From Rugosimonospora acidiphila (GTDB lineage: Bacteria; Actinomycetota; Actinomycetes; Mycobacteriales; Micromonosporaceae): a DNA stretch of 64,000 nt. Position numbers and translations under genes: made by a program. Below are positions 35,738 to 44,402 of the stretch, one piece after another. Position 1 is the stretch's first letter. Every line of letters begins with the position of its first letter. Under the pieces are notes generated by a model. That model was not told the origin of the DNA and did no database searches. It worked only from the letters and a program-made list of their open reading frames with translations. The DNA lies in the NCBI RefSeq assembly GCF_039543385.1, contig NZ_BAABJQ010000008.1, positions 62,001-126,000 of the forward strand. Direction: 5' to 3'.

Positions 35738-37068
35738 GACTGCGCCCCGCGGTCGCCGCCGATCAGGAGCTCATCGCCCGGGCCTGGCGGCGCATCGCGC
35801 TGCAGACGGCCAGCATGTTCGCCGCCGCCCTGCTGCTGCTCGACCTGCTCGCCGTCGGGCTGGTGCTGCAGACCGGGCACTCCGACGCCCGCCGTCAGGT
35901 GGCCCAGGCGGTCGCCGACCAGGACGCGCTGACCAAGCCGCCCCGGGGCATCTGGATCTACCAGCGGACCTCCGGCGGGTTGCGGTCCAGCCCCGGCGCC
36001 CCGGCCACGCCGATCGACGCGGTCGCGCTGGATTCGGTCTTCTCCGGTGGGCGCACCCGCACCTCCACGATCCATCGGTCGGGCCGCGAATATGAGGTGC
36101 AGACCCAGCGGGTAGGGCCGGCCGCGGTACAGGCTGTGCTGGACGTCAGCGACGCCGAGCGCGAGCGGCACCGGTTGTATTGGGGGCTGGCCGCGGCCGG
36201 TACGGCGGGGCTGATCCTCGCCGCGCTCGTTGGTGCGGTCATCGCCCGGCGTGCGATCGTCCCGCTCGGTCAGGCGTTCGATCGGCAGCAGCGGTTCGTC
36301 GCCGACGCCAGCCACGAGCTGCGCACGCCCCTGACCCAGCTGCACACCCGTGCCCAACTGCTGCAACGCGAGCTGCGTCGGGGCGGCGACTCGGCGCGGA
36401 TCGAGGAGGATGTGCGCCTGCTCATCGGCGGGACCCGGCACCTCGGCGACGTGGTGGAAGACCTCCTGCTCGCCGCTCAGCTCCGGGCCGAACCGGCGAC
36501 GTTCGGCCCCGTCGACCTAGCCGAGCTGGCCGCCGAAGCGGTGGCCGCCGAACAGACCCGCTGCGCGCAGCTCGGCGTGGAGCTGCGTGTCGCCGCACCA
36601 TCCGACCGGACCTACGTGGTACGCGGCGCCGCCACCGCATTGCGCCGGGTGTTCACCTCGTTGATCGACAACGCGCTGGGGCACAGCTCCAGCGGCGGTT
36701 ACGTCACCATACGGCTCGGGCACGAGCCCACCGCGGGCGTAGTCACCTGCGTCGTCCAAGATGACGGGACAGGGTTCGACCCGGCGGACCGGCATCGGAT
36801 GTTCGAACGCTTCGCCCGCGGTGGCCACGGCGACCGGCGTCGTTTCGGGCTGGGCCTGGCATTGGTGCGCGAGGCTGTACAGGCCCACGGTGGCACCGTC
36901 GTCGCAGCTGGGGCGCCCGGCGCTGGTGCTACGTTCACGGTGACTCTGCCGGCTTGGGGTACGGCCACGACCGACGGCGCGGCCGGCAGAAGACGGCGCC
37001 ACCCGACTTCCGGGCAAGATCGCGCCCACGGCGAGTTACCGGCCACCCGCGGCGCCGCCGACTCCTGA
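35734..37068 (+). CDS. Membrane sensor histidine kinase
   Basis: Protein of 444 residues. Two membrane helices (about 21-46 and 149-171) bracket a 100-residue extracytoplasmic sensor of no recognised family. The HisKA box FVADASHELRTPL (phospho-acceptor H194) is followed by the ATPase domain with N box TSLIDNALGHS, G1 DDGTGFDP, F box FERFARG and G2 FGLGLALV. It phosphorylates the response regulator encoded just upstream (4-base overlap). The last 11 codons overlap the converging DUF2231 gene. Signal unknown; redox or membrane stress is a guess from the neighbours. Confidence 0.88.
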   Translation: MRLRPAVAADQELIARAWRRIALQTASMFAAALLLLDLLAVGLVLQTGHSDARRQVAQAVADQDALTKPPRGIWIYQRTSGGLRSSPGAPATPIDAVALDSVFSGGRTRTSTIHRSGREYEVQTQRVGPAAVQAVLDVSDAERERHRLYWGLAAAGTAGLILAALVGAVIARRAIVPLGQAFDRQQRFVADASHELRTPLTQLHTRAQLLQRELRRGGDSARIEEDVRLLIGGTRHLGDVVEDLLLAAQLRAEPATFGPVDLAELAAEAVAAEQTRCAQLGVELRVAAPSDRTYVVRGAATALRRVFTSLIDNALGHSSSGGYVTIRLGHEPTAGVVTCVVQDDGTGFDPADRHRMFERFARGGHGDRRRFGLGLALVREAVQAHGGTVVAAGAPGAGATFTVTLPAWGTATTDGAAGRRRRHPTSGQDRAHGELPATRGAADS

Positions 37069-37584
37069 CCATGCGGCCTGCGCACCGGAGTGCCCGACGA
37101 GCACGACCTGTACCAGTGTGCCCAGCGCGGTCACCAGGCTCAGTGCCACCACCGTAGGCAGCAGCCACCGCGCGTAGATCAAGCGTCCGATCGACGCGGG
37201 AGCAAGCGCCCGGACCGTCTTCGGCGGTACCCGTATCCAACCGGCCACCGCGGTGCCCCCGCGGTACCAGTCGACGTAGGCCAGCGCCACGGCTGCGGCG
37301 CTCATCACCAGTACCCACGCCACCAGCAGCTTCGCCAGTTGAGAATGATGATGAATCAGGGCGTTGCCGCCCACCCGGGCCTCGAGCGGCCCGCCGGACA
37401 GCGCGGCGCCGGCCACGGTCACGCACGCCACCAGGCAGGCCAGCACCGCCGGCCACGCCAACTGGCGCCGCGTCGCTGGCGCCACGGCGCACAGCCCCAC
37501 CAGCAGGGTGGCCACCGGGACCATCACCACGGTGGCGTGCACGATCAACGGGTGGATCGGCAGCCCGAGAACGGTATCCAACAC
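37036..37584 (-). CDS. DUF2231 four-helix membrane protein
   Basis: Protein of 182 residues with four predicted helices. The N-terminal signature LPIHPLIVHATVVMVPVA (histidines in HP and VH) identifies the DUF2231 family, whose members often sit beside redox or heme proteins. GNALIHHHSQLAK between helices two and three adds further histidines, compatible with heme or metal binding. It converges on the sensor kinase gene with a 33-base overlap. Function unknown; proximity suggests involvement with the flavoreductase system. Confidence 0.8.
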   Translation of the reverse strand: MLDTVLGLPIHPLIVHATVVMVPVATLLVGLCAVAPATRRQLAWPAVLACLVACVTVAGAALSGGPLEARVGGNALIHHHSQLAKLLVAWVLVMSAAAVALAYVDWYRGGTAVAGWIRVPPKTVRALAPASIGRLIYARWLLPTVVALSLVTALGTLVQVVLVGHSGAQAAWSGVGGAAGGR

Positions 37585-37629
37585 GGCACGGATGGTCGTT
37601 GGGAGTTCTTAGAACACTCTCAGTCGCGG

Positions 37630-37731
37630 AACAATGGTCTGCACGTCTCCGCCCACAACACCGGCGCCCAGGCCCCCTACGAGCAGCTGGGCTTCACCGA
37701 GACCGGCCGCAACCTGGCCAAAGACCTGTGA
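37630..37731 (+). pseudogene. GNAT acetyltransferase C-terminal remnant
   Basis: The end of a plus-strand frame reads LHVSAHNTGAQAPYEQLGF then TETGRNLAKDL and a stop, the classic last strand and helix of a GNAT domain (HN-x-A-x-x-LYE-x-LGF). No acetyl-CoA loop precedes it. Only about 33 residues survive. Confidence 0.55.
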
Positions 37732-37773
37732 ACTGCGATCCGCCCGACCGCCCGGCTTCTCGACCTCCTGCGA

Positions 37774-37850
37774 CTGCCGATCGCGGGTGAACCCGCCGAG
37801 GTGGTGCGGATCGTCGAGGACTACGGGAGGCGCGGGCGTAAGCAACGGAT
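37774..37850 (+). pseudogene. Haloalkane dehalogenase fragment
   Basis: A 53-base block (37774-37826) is almost identical, with two mismatches, to 47114-47166 inside the intact dehalogenase gene, and encodes LPIAGEPAEVVRIVEDYGR in the same frame. Nothing else of the gene is here. A scrap left by duplication or recombination. The remainder of 37851-38064 has no gene. Confidence 0.75.
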
Positions 37851-38064
37851 GCCGTAGCACGAGTCGTGACGGTGATGTACCCGCAGCGGCGCGCCGACCC
37901 AGGCCCGGGTGTTATCGCGTTCGGTGGCCGGGACACCCGGGTCCGGAACCTCCACCACAACGGGGTTCGGCGTCTGTGCGTGCCCGGCGGCGACCCCGGC
38001 CACGCTGGGAGGCGACGGCGGTCCGACCGGATCCCGGCCGGACCGACCAGTCGCCGTGGTGGGT

Positions 38065-39585
38065 CTACCGGTAGCCGGCGGCAATGATGTTGGCCTGGAC
38101 GGCGTTCTCGGTGGCGTCCGTCGGGTAGCCGGAGGTCATCACGCCCTCGTAGAAGGTGCCCTGGGCACCGTGGCTGTTGTCGCCGCCGATGCCGAGGATG
38201 ATGGATCCCTGCTTCTTCATTGGGTTGTAGCCGGAGACGTTCGGGCGTGCCCCGTTGTAGAAGGTCGAGAGGCTGCCCGACTGTGCGTCGCCCCCCCGGA
38301 TCGCCCAGTGGTTCGGCTCACCCTTGACGATCGCGGTCAGGTAGCGGTGGCTGATGGTCGGGTCGTTGGAGTTGTATCGCTGGTTGACTCCGGAGAACAT
38401 CCCGTTCTCCAGGTCGGCCATGATCCATGGCCCGTTGCCTGCGCCATAACCCCAGTTCGCGCAGTTGCCGAAGTAGATGGCCTCCATGGTGCCGTTGCCA
38501 TCGTCCTGGCTGTTGGTTTCGGCGTTGCCGTAGTCGAAGCAGCAACTGCCGTTGTAGCGCGTGCCGTCGAAGATGGCGTACATGCCTTCCGGCTGGTCAC
38601 CGGTGGCGATGCCGGAGGTGCTGGTGTCGCGGTACCCGATGCCGGGGGTCACGTAGACGCCGTAGGCCTTCCTGCCGCCGATCGTGGTCGGGGCGAGGGC
38701 CGCGTTCGCGGGGTTGTCGTACCCGCCCGGGCCCGTGCTGGGGAAGTGGCCGGGCGGTGCCGGGGTGAGGTGGTTCCCCTTGCCGGACTGGTCGTAGATG
38801 ATGGTGATGACGCAGGTGGTACCGGCGCAGAACGAGTCCTGGCTGGCGGCGTTGGCGATTCCGCCCGTGCTGAGGACACCGATGTTCCTGGTGGTGTTGT
38901 CGCTGGCACGGCGCACCTGGTAGAGGTTGCCGGAGTAGTTGGCGTAGAGGGCCCGGGTGCTGCTGTGCGCGGCGACGCAGGGTGTTCCGCCGGCGGCGTA
39001 GATGTCGCAGGGGAGTCTGGTCGCCGAGGAGCCGCCAGAAACGGTGGTGAAGTTCCACTGCATGCGGGCGATGTCCGAGCAGGTCTCCTCGACGATGGGG
39101 TTGTTCCCGGCTGTCGAGCCGTCCTTGTCACTCAGGCACAGTCCGGTGGCCGCACTTTTGACCACGTACTTGCCCGGCGCCGCGGTGGAGGCCGTGAACG
39201 TCCATAACTGGTTGTACTTTGTGGCGTTGCCGCAGTTGTACTGCTGGACCTGCGTGCCTGGCACGGTCGAGGAACTCGGCACGTCGATGCACTTGGCGCT
39301 GTTGGCGTTCATCAACTGGAATTCGCTGCCCTGCGCCACGACCTTCCATTGCTGGTCGCCGGCGGTGTTGCACGCGATCTGGATGAGCAGGACGCTGTCG
39401 GCGGTGGACGCGCCGGTCACGTCGATGCACTTGCCGCTGGCACCGCTGGCGAGCGTGTAGACCCCGCTGTTGACTGGGGTGCTGGCCGCCTGGGACGGCA
39501 GGGCCGGAACGGCGATGACGGCGGCGGGGACCACCAGCGCGACGGCGATCGCACTGGCACGCTTGAGACGTGGGCGTTGCTGCAA
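38065..39585 (-). CDS. Secreted GH54 alpha-L-arabinofuranosidase with ricin-type lectin domain
   Basis: Protein of 506 residues. TTG 39585 is preferred because AAAGGA lies six bases upstream and a signal peptide follows (RPRLKRASAIAVALVVPAA..., cleavage near SQA). Residues 38-160 are a CBM13/ricin B domain with GKCIDVTG, DQQWKVV, AKCIDVPSS, YNQLWTF and GLCLSDKDG/MQWNF. From about 175 the GH54 catalytic domain starts: LPCDIYAAGGTPCVAAHSST, IIYDQSGKGNHL and a NGSCCFDYGN segment matching the vicinal-cysteine region of AbfB. The arabinose-binding C-terminal module of fungal AbfB (CBM42) is absent. It would release arabinose from arabinoxylan or arabinan. Confidence 0.85.
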   Translation of the reverse strand: MQQRPRLKRASAIAVALVVPAAVIAVPALPSQAASTPVNSGVYTLASGASGKCIDVTGASTADSVLLIQIACNTAGDQQWKVVAQGSEFQLMNANSAKCIDVPSSSTVPGTQVQQYNCGNATKYNQLWTFTASTAAPGKYVVKSAATGLCLSDKDGSTAGNNPIVEETCSDIARMQWNFTTVSGGSSATRLPCDIYAAGGTPCVAAHSSTRALYANYSGNLYQVRRASDNTTRNIGVLSTGGIANAASQDSFCAGTTCVITIIYDQSGKGNHLTPAPPGHFPSTGPGGYDNPANAALAPTTIGGRKAYGVYVTPGIGYRDTSTSGIATGDQPEGMYAIFDGTRYNGSCCFDYGNAETNSQDDGNGTMEAIYFGNCANWGYGAGNGPWIMADLENGMFSGVNQRYNSNDPTISHRYLTAIVKGEPNHWAIRGGDAQSGSLSTFYNGARPNVSGYNPMKKQGSIILGIGGDNSHGAQGTFYEGVMTSGYPTDATENAVQANIIAAGYR

Positions 39586-39713
39586 CGGATCGTCCTTTCT
39601 GGGCGATGGCACTGAGAGGGACTGGTCAGTAGACGTCGATGAAGCTCGGCCATTACCGAAACCGTCCACTTTTTTAGGCCATCGCCCTGTACCGTTCGGA
39701 ACCTCAGTCATGG

Positions 39714-39923
39714 GTGCTGACGGCGTTTTTGTCCGCCGTGGGAACGACGGCTGGCGGGATCCTGCCGGTCGAGGTCCTCTCGTTCGGCTATGTGATCCCT
39801 CGTCAGCTCCTGCCGCTGGTCATCCTGATGGCGCGTGAGAACGGCGCCGATGCGGTGGAGGCGCTGGTGCTTCGGCACCAGGTCGCGGTGCTGCCCGCCC
39901 TCCGGGGCCAGCGCCGCCAATAA
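39714..39923 (+). mobile_element. Integrase/transposase N-terminal remnant
   Basis: A 69-residue frame ends with RQLLPLVILMARENGADAVE then ALVLRHQVAVL, the typical N-terminus of actinobacterial IS3/IS481-like integrase-core proteins (D-x-E-I-L-V-LRHQ-L-x-V-L-RR). The frame stops shortly after, and no DDE core is found downstream. A truncated insertion-sequence gene. Confidence 0.5.
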
Positions 39924-40216
39924 GCCGTGGCCCGTACAACGTCGGGAGGTTCCGCGGGGTCGATCAAACTGTGACGTATCGATGATCGACGCGATGGTCG
40001 GCCACGGGCAGACCACCTGACTTGTGAGAATTCAAGCGATCTTCGTGGACCGGCCGTCGCGGGTCGAGACTATGGCCGGGCTGACCAGCGATCAGTCGGC
40101 CGGCTGGTCATCGGTGTCTACGCCCAAGGCCGGACCGTGCGGGTCGGTCATGACGTCACCGTCCTGACCGACCCGCGTGGCCGAGGCGTATGGGTCGGCT
40201 GCCGTGGGCCGAGTCG
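39924..40216. other. Intergenic, no gene recognised
   Basis: Short broken frames only, including one reading RLVIGVYAQGRTVRVGHDV that I cannot assign. No clear regulatory structure. Confidence 0.35.
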
Positions 40217-41701
40217 TCAGAGTGGTCGGATGCTCTGTTCGTACTGGAAGAACTCGTGCGGGTCGTACTTGGTCTTGATTTTGCGCAGCCTGGGGTAGTT
40301 GTCGCCGTAGTAGGCGGTGGGCCAGTCGGCGAGGCTGTTGTCGGGCACGTTGACGTAGGAGCCCTTGAGGTAGGGCTGGAGGGCCTTACGGAATCGCTCG
40401 GTCCAGGAGTAGACGATGCTCTGCTGCTCGTCGGTCTCCCAGACTCCGCTCCACTCCATGTAGTAATGCGGCTGGCGGTGGGGGAAGGCGCTGGCGTCGG
40501 GCCGGGTCCGTTTCTGCACGCCGCCCCAGGCCAGGCACCAGATCTCGCCTTCGAGACCGGGGAGTTCGGCGAGGAACTTGCGGATCGTCGCGATCCCCTG
40601 GTCCGGGACCAGGTCATACGCCCACGACGAGGGAATATGGACGGCCACCGGGTCGTCCGAGGTCCCGGCCAGCAGGTTCCAGGCATCGACGTAGCGCAGG
40701 GTCTGGATGTCGGCCTGCGGGTCACCGATGTTGAGCAGCGGCGCGATGATCTTCCGTAACTTGTCTTCGGACCCGCGGTAAATCCCGTAGCAGTAGATGT
40801 GGCCGTCGGTCTCGGTCTTCGCGTTGAACACGGAGCCGAACCCGTTCTCGGCGCTGGGCGCGGTCTGCTGCCAGGTGCCGAGTAGTTGGCTGAGCAATCC
40901 CCAGTCGTCCCAGGTCAGCTGGTACACCGTGACGTCGTCGATGGGGTGGATGCGGAAGGTGTAGCTGGTGGCGATGCCGAAGTTGCCGCCGCCACCCCCC
41001 TTGCAGGCCCACAGCAGGTCGGCGTAGTTCTTCTCGTCCGCGTGGATGAGGCAGGCGCCACGCTCGCCCTGGGGAACGACGATGTCGACCCCGATCAGGC
41101 TGTCGCTGGTCACGCCGAGGCTACGGCTGAGCTGTCCGATGCCGCCGCCCAGCGTCACGCCCGCCACGCCGACGCCGATCTCGGCGCCGGTGGGGATGGC
41201 GAAGTTGTGCGCACCCAGCGCGTTGACGATCGCGTCCTGGGGCAGACCGGTCTGCACGGTCGCCAGTTGCGCGTCGGTGTCGAGCTTGATGTCCTGCAGG
41301 TCGCTGACGTCGATGATGACGCCGCCGTCGATGCTCGACCATCCCTCCAGTGCGTGCCGCCCACCGCGGGCACGGAAGGCTACGTCGTGCTGCCGGCTCC
41401 AGGTGATGGCGTTGACCACGTCGTCGGCGTTCTGGCAGAAGACGATGACCAGCGGGTAGGGGTTGAACTGGAGGTTCCAGATGCGCCGGTCGTCGGCGTA
41501 GCCGGGATCCTCCGGAAACACCAGGCGGCCCGTCAGCTTTCCGGTGCCCGAGCTGGTGCCGCCGCCGACCGGGGCCGAGTCACGCAGGCCGGGGTTGCTG
41601 TTGTAGAACGCCAAGGCGGAAGGGGAGATGCTGGCCGCGCCCACCACGCCAGCGCCCACCGCCATTGCCCGCAGAACATTTCTTCGGCTGGTAGTTTCCA
41701 T
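40217..41701 (-). CDS. Tat-exported FAD-linked oxidase (berberine-bridge-like)
   Basis: Protein of 494 residues. ATG 41701 follows CAGGAGGGGG, and the N-terminus METTSRRNVLRAMAVGAG is a twin-arginine signal, fitting export of a folded flavoprotein. The PCMH-type FAD domain shows PLVIVFCQNADDVVNAITWS, RARGGRHALEGWS (histidine for 8-alpha FAD attachment), GVIIDVSDL and GVTLGGGIGQLSRSLG. The second cysteinyl-FAD position is not obvious, so attachment may be single. The C-terminal BBE segment is YYGDNYPRLRKIKTKYDPHEFFQYEQSI. Such enzymes oxidise sugars, alcohols or alkaloid-like substrates using oxygen. Confidence 0.87.
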   Translation of the reverse strand: METTSRRNVLRAMAVGAGVVGAASISPSALAFYNSNPGLRDSAPVGGGTSSGTGKLTGRLVFPEDPGYADDRRIWNLQFNPYPLVIVFCQNADDVVNAITWSRQHDVAFRARGGRHALEGWSSIDGGVIIDVSDLQDIKLDTDAQLATVQTGLPQDAIVNALGAHNFAIPTGAEIGVGVAGVTLGGGIGQLSRSLGVTSDSLIGVDIVVPQGERGACLIHADEKNYADLLWACKGGGGGNFGIATSYTFRIHPIDDVTVYQLTWDDWGLLSQLLGTWQQTAPSAENGFGSVFNAKTETDGHIYCYGIYRGSEDKLRKIIAPLLNIGDPQADIQTLRYVDAWNLLAGTSDDPVAVHIPSSWAYDLVPDQGIATIRKFLAELPGLEGEIWCLAWGGVQKRTRPDASAFPHRQPHYYMEWSGVWETDEQQSIVYSWTERFRKALQPYLKGSYVNVPDNSLADWPTAYYGDNYPRLRKIKTKYDPHEFFQYEQSIRPL

Positions 41702-42099
41702 TGCCCCCTCCTGGGGTGACGGGATATCGATCCGGGGCGCGTTTTCCGCGCAGTGCCAGGGGCGGCCGCCGACGCGGGGCCGCACCGACCCTCGAGATCC
41801 ACCTGGGTCGAGTGGTTGCCCGCCTCCGGCGAATCGCCCGTTAGGTAAGTCTCACCGTAGGAGGCATCAGAGGCGCCGAAACGTTACTTTCGTTCGTAAT
41901 CACCCAACTGAGTGCTGAAGGGTCTCGCAACACGTGATGGGTGGCAGCACCATTAACCTTGCCGCCGCTGGTGGCGGGTGTGGCTGGCGTCTGCACATCA
42001 TCAATGCCCGATAGCCGGCGACGTCCGGCCACCATCCGCTCGCCGTTCCCGAGAAACGCCGCCCCGCGCCATCACGACATCGGCCTGGGTCGGGCTCGA

Positions 42100-42690
42100 C
42101 CTCCATGCCCTCTCAGCCGGCGCGGATCTCATCCCGACCAGCCCCAACGCATTCCTCGCTCGTCCCGTCACCTGGCTGGAAATGATCACGCGGTACGGAG
42201 CGACCTGGGCTGTGGCACCGGACTTCGGCTACCTGTGGTGCGCCCGCCGCATTTCCGACCAGCAGCTCGAACGCATCGACCTGTTCAGCCTCACCATGGC
42301 CGTCACCGGAGCCGAACGCATCAAACCCTCCACGCTGGACAGTTTCACCCGCCGGTTCGCGCCATACGGGTTCAGCCCCCAGGCCTGGGAGCCCAGCTAT
42401 GGGATGGCCGAAGCCACTCTCATGATCATCAGCACGCGGAACGGGGTCGGCGTCACCGTCGCCCGGTTCGACGCGGCCGCGCTCGAGCGTCACCGCGCCA
42501 GACCTGATCCCGACGGCACCGCGCTCGTCGCCTCCGGGCACACCGTGGACCTGCGCTTGCGCATCAGCGACCCGCAAACCCTCGAACCGCTGCCTGATCG
42601 GCACATCGGGGAGATCTGGGCAAGCGGCCAGAGCATAGGCGACGGCTACCACGAACAGCCCGACGCTACAGCCGCCACCGTCCACGTCGT
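42100..42690 (+). pseudogene. Fatty-acyl-AMP ligase (FAAL) internal fragment
   Basis: The frame contains IPTSPNAFLARPVTWLEMIT, APDFGYLWCARRISDQQLER, MAVTGAERIKPSTLDSFTRR and YGMAEATLMI, a precise match to the middle of FAAL/long-chain acyl-AMP ligase domains (NGAEP-V, YGLAEATL). The ATP-binding start, the GYWRTGD region and the C-terminal lysine domain are missing. The frame has no good start codon and ends after DATAATVHVVG. Remnant of a lipid or polyketide-type gene. The DNA on either side (41702-42099) holds no gene beyond the oxidase promoter. Confidence 0.7.
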
Positions 42691-42766
42691 CGGCGTTGCC
42701 CCTGCCAGCAGCGGCCGGTAGCCGGCAATGGTCTTTCCGGTGGAGGCGTGGGGTGGCGCGGGTGGA

Positions 42767-43537
42767 CTACCAGGCCAGCGGTGCGGCGAGGAATAGCGCG
42801 TCGTCAGGTGCCGCCTTGCGCGCTGCGAGAATACTCTTTGCCGTCTCGCCGATCGGGATCCGGAACGCTGCCTCGCTACCGGCGTCGATCGTTGCGGCCA
42901 CAGCGTCTGCGACCTGTTCGACCGAGACCGGCGCGGCACGGAACGGTCCGAGCTTGTCCAGCAACGGTCGGTAAGGGTTGTCGTCGTCGAGGTAGACCTG
43001 GGCGCGCTCGGCGCCGCCGGAGGTCACCGCGGGCGGTTGCAGTACGTGCACGGAGACACCGAAGTGGCCGGCCTCGATAGCGATGGTTTCGGCGAAGGCT
43101 TCGAGGGCTTGCTTGGCTGCGCCGTAGGTGCCGATCAGCGGGATGACGAATCGGCCCTGGATGCTCGACATGAAGATAATCTGGCCCGACCCGCGCTCGC
43201 GCATCTGCGGCAGGACCCCTTGCGCCACACGCAGCGCACCGAAGCAGTTTAGTTCGAACAGGTCACGCACCGCGTCGAGCGGAATCGTCTCAAGCGGCGC
43301 GCGTACCGTCGAACCGGCGTTGCTGAGCAACACGTCGACCCGGCCCGCCCGGGCGAGCGCGGCGTCCACCGATGCTTGGTCGGTGACGTCGAGCTGCAGC
43401 TTCTGCGCGGCCGGGATGTCGTCGAGCATGGAGACGTCGCGGGCCGTCGCGATGACCTCGTGTCCCTTGCCGCCCAGGGCGACCGCGGTTGCCCTGCCGA
43501 TGCCGCGAGACGCTCCGGTGATGAGTATCCGAGCCAT
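42767..43537 (-). CDS. Short-chain dehydrogenase/reductase 1
   Basis: Protein of 256 residues. ATG 43537 is preferred because AAGGA lies upstream and MARILITGASRGIGRATAV begins the Rossmann fold directly. Motifs: TGASRGIG nucleotide loop, LSNAGS (NAG), the catalytic serine in IIFMSSIQG, then YGAAKQALEAF with Tyr and Lys (Y-x-x-x-K). QPPAVTSGG replaces the usual PG motif, suggesting a changed substrate. A degenerate copy of the TetR1 operator lies 70-90 bases upstream, so it is probably repressed by the regulator at 43676. Substrate unknown. Confidence 0.87.
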   Translation of the reverse strand: MARILITGASRGIGRATAVALGGKGHEVIATARDVSMLDDIPAAQKLQLDVTDQASVDAALARAGRVDVLLSNAGSTVRAPLETIPLDAVRDLFELNCFGALRVAQGVLPQMRERGSGQIIFMSSIQGRFVIPLIGTYGAAKQALEAFAETIAIEAGHFGVSVHVLQPPAVTSGGAERAQVYLDDDNPYRPLLDKLGPFRAAPVSVEQVADAVAATIDAGSEAAFRIPIGETAKSILAARKAAPDDALFLAAPLAW

Positions 43538-43605
43538 AACGGAGATCCTTCCCAGTTGAGATTCGCCAAGCGGGACGGCTGACTGCCCAGCCACATCTTG
43601 ACTGA

Positions 43606-43629
43606 ATCATGCATGTCGTCATACATAGT
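43606..43629. promoter_or_regulatory. Degenerate TetR1 operator upstream of SDR1
   Basis: The right arm TACATAGT (43622-43629) is exact, the 8-base spacer is conserved, and the left arm ATCATGCA matches 5 of 8 positions of the expected ACTATGTA. Same 8-8-8 geometry as the sites at 44308 and 46322. Confidence 0.5.
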
Positions 43630-43675
43630 TGTTGGCGAGCGTCGACGCCGACCACCGCGCCATCGGAATCGCGAA

Positions 43676-44281
43676 CTAGCCGCGCTTGCGGCTTGAGTCC
43701 CTCGGGGACACGCTCGCCGCGTGGCTGGCCAGGGCGACGCGCACGGCGTCGAAGGGGGTCGGGCTTTGGAGCGCGCGTGAGGTGACCATTGCGCCTTCGA
43801 CCCCGGCTATGACCGCATCGGCGAGCACGCGCGCCGCGGAGCGGTCTACTCTGAAGGCGACCAGGTGAAATGCGAGCCGGTCGATCATCTCCGAGAACGC
43901 ACGGCGAGCCGTCTCTCCCACGGCGGCTGACTCCTGGGCGGCGCCCTCGGTGATGAGAGGCGCGATCCCACAGCCGCGCGCGTAGTTGCTGCCCACCATG
44001 CCCTCGCGGGCGAGGTTCAGGTAGGTCTCGATGAGGTCGACCGCGGATGCCGCCTGCTCGGCGGCGCGGTCGATGATGGCCACCTGCTCGTGAGCGTGCG
44101 CCTCGGCCGCCTCCATGGCTAGCTGCGTCTTGCCGCCAGGGAAGTGGAAGTACACCGAACCGCGGGGCGAATCGCTAAGCTTGAGCACGTCAGCGAACGC
44201 GGTCGCGTTGTAGCCACGCTCGCGGATGAGCTGCTTGGCAGCCTGCACCATCTTCTGTTTGGTGTCTGATCGCTGGGCCAT
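43676..44281 (-). CDS. TetR-family repressor 1
   Basis: Protein of 201 residues. N-terminal helix-turn-helix (about 8-55): QKMVQAAKQLIRERGYNATA and then SPRGSVYFHFPGGKTQL, in which SVYFHFPGGK is the recognition helix and following turn. The C-terminal ligand domain (about 70-190) is of the YxaF/LmrA-like type. It is divergent from the tautomerase gene, with a perfect palindrome between them, and a related site occurs upstream of SDR1 and of the dehalogenase. Presumably it releases DNA on binding an aromatic or halogenated compound (inference). Confidence 0.85.
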   Translation of the reverse strand: MAQRSDTKQKMVQAAKQLIRERGYNATAFADVLKLSDSPRGSVYFHFPGGKTQLAMEAAEAHAHEQVAIIDRAAEQAASAVDLIETYLNLAREGMVGSNYARGCGIAPLITEGAAQESAAVGETARRAFSEMIDRLAFHLVAFRVDRSAARVLADAVIAGVEGAMVTSRALQSPTPFDAVRVALASHAASVSPRDSSRKRG

Positions 44282-44307
44282 GTTCGCGCCTACCTCCCGG
44301 GCGGCTC

Positions 44308-44331
44308 ACTATGTATGCTGGGCTACATAGT
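44308..44331. promoter_or_regulatory. TetR1 operator, best copy
   Basis: Perfect inverted repeat ACTATGTA (44308-44315) and TACATAGT (44324-44331) with an 8-base spacer, located between tetR1 and the divergent tautomerase gene. AT-rich in GC-rich surroundings; the expected form of an autoregulatory TetR site. Confidence 0.7.
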
Positions 44332-44402
44332 ACAAGGTTAACCATGAGTCCGAAAGACGCGGTCCGGCACGCAGCCTGGAGGCCGCCCCGGAGGGAACTG
44401 TC

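Noticed and set aside
37909..39207. 432-residue plus-strand frame over the GH54 gene
   Set aside because: Val/Gly/Ala-rich shadow; the minus strand has GH54 and ricin motifs.
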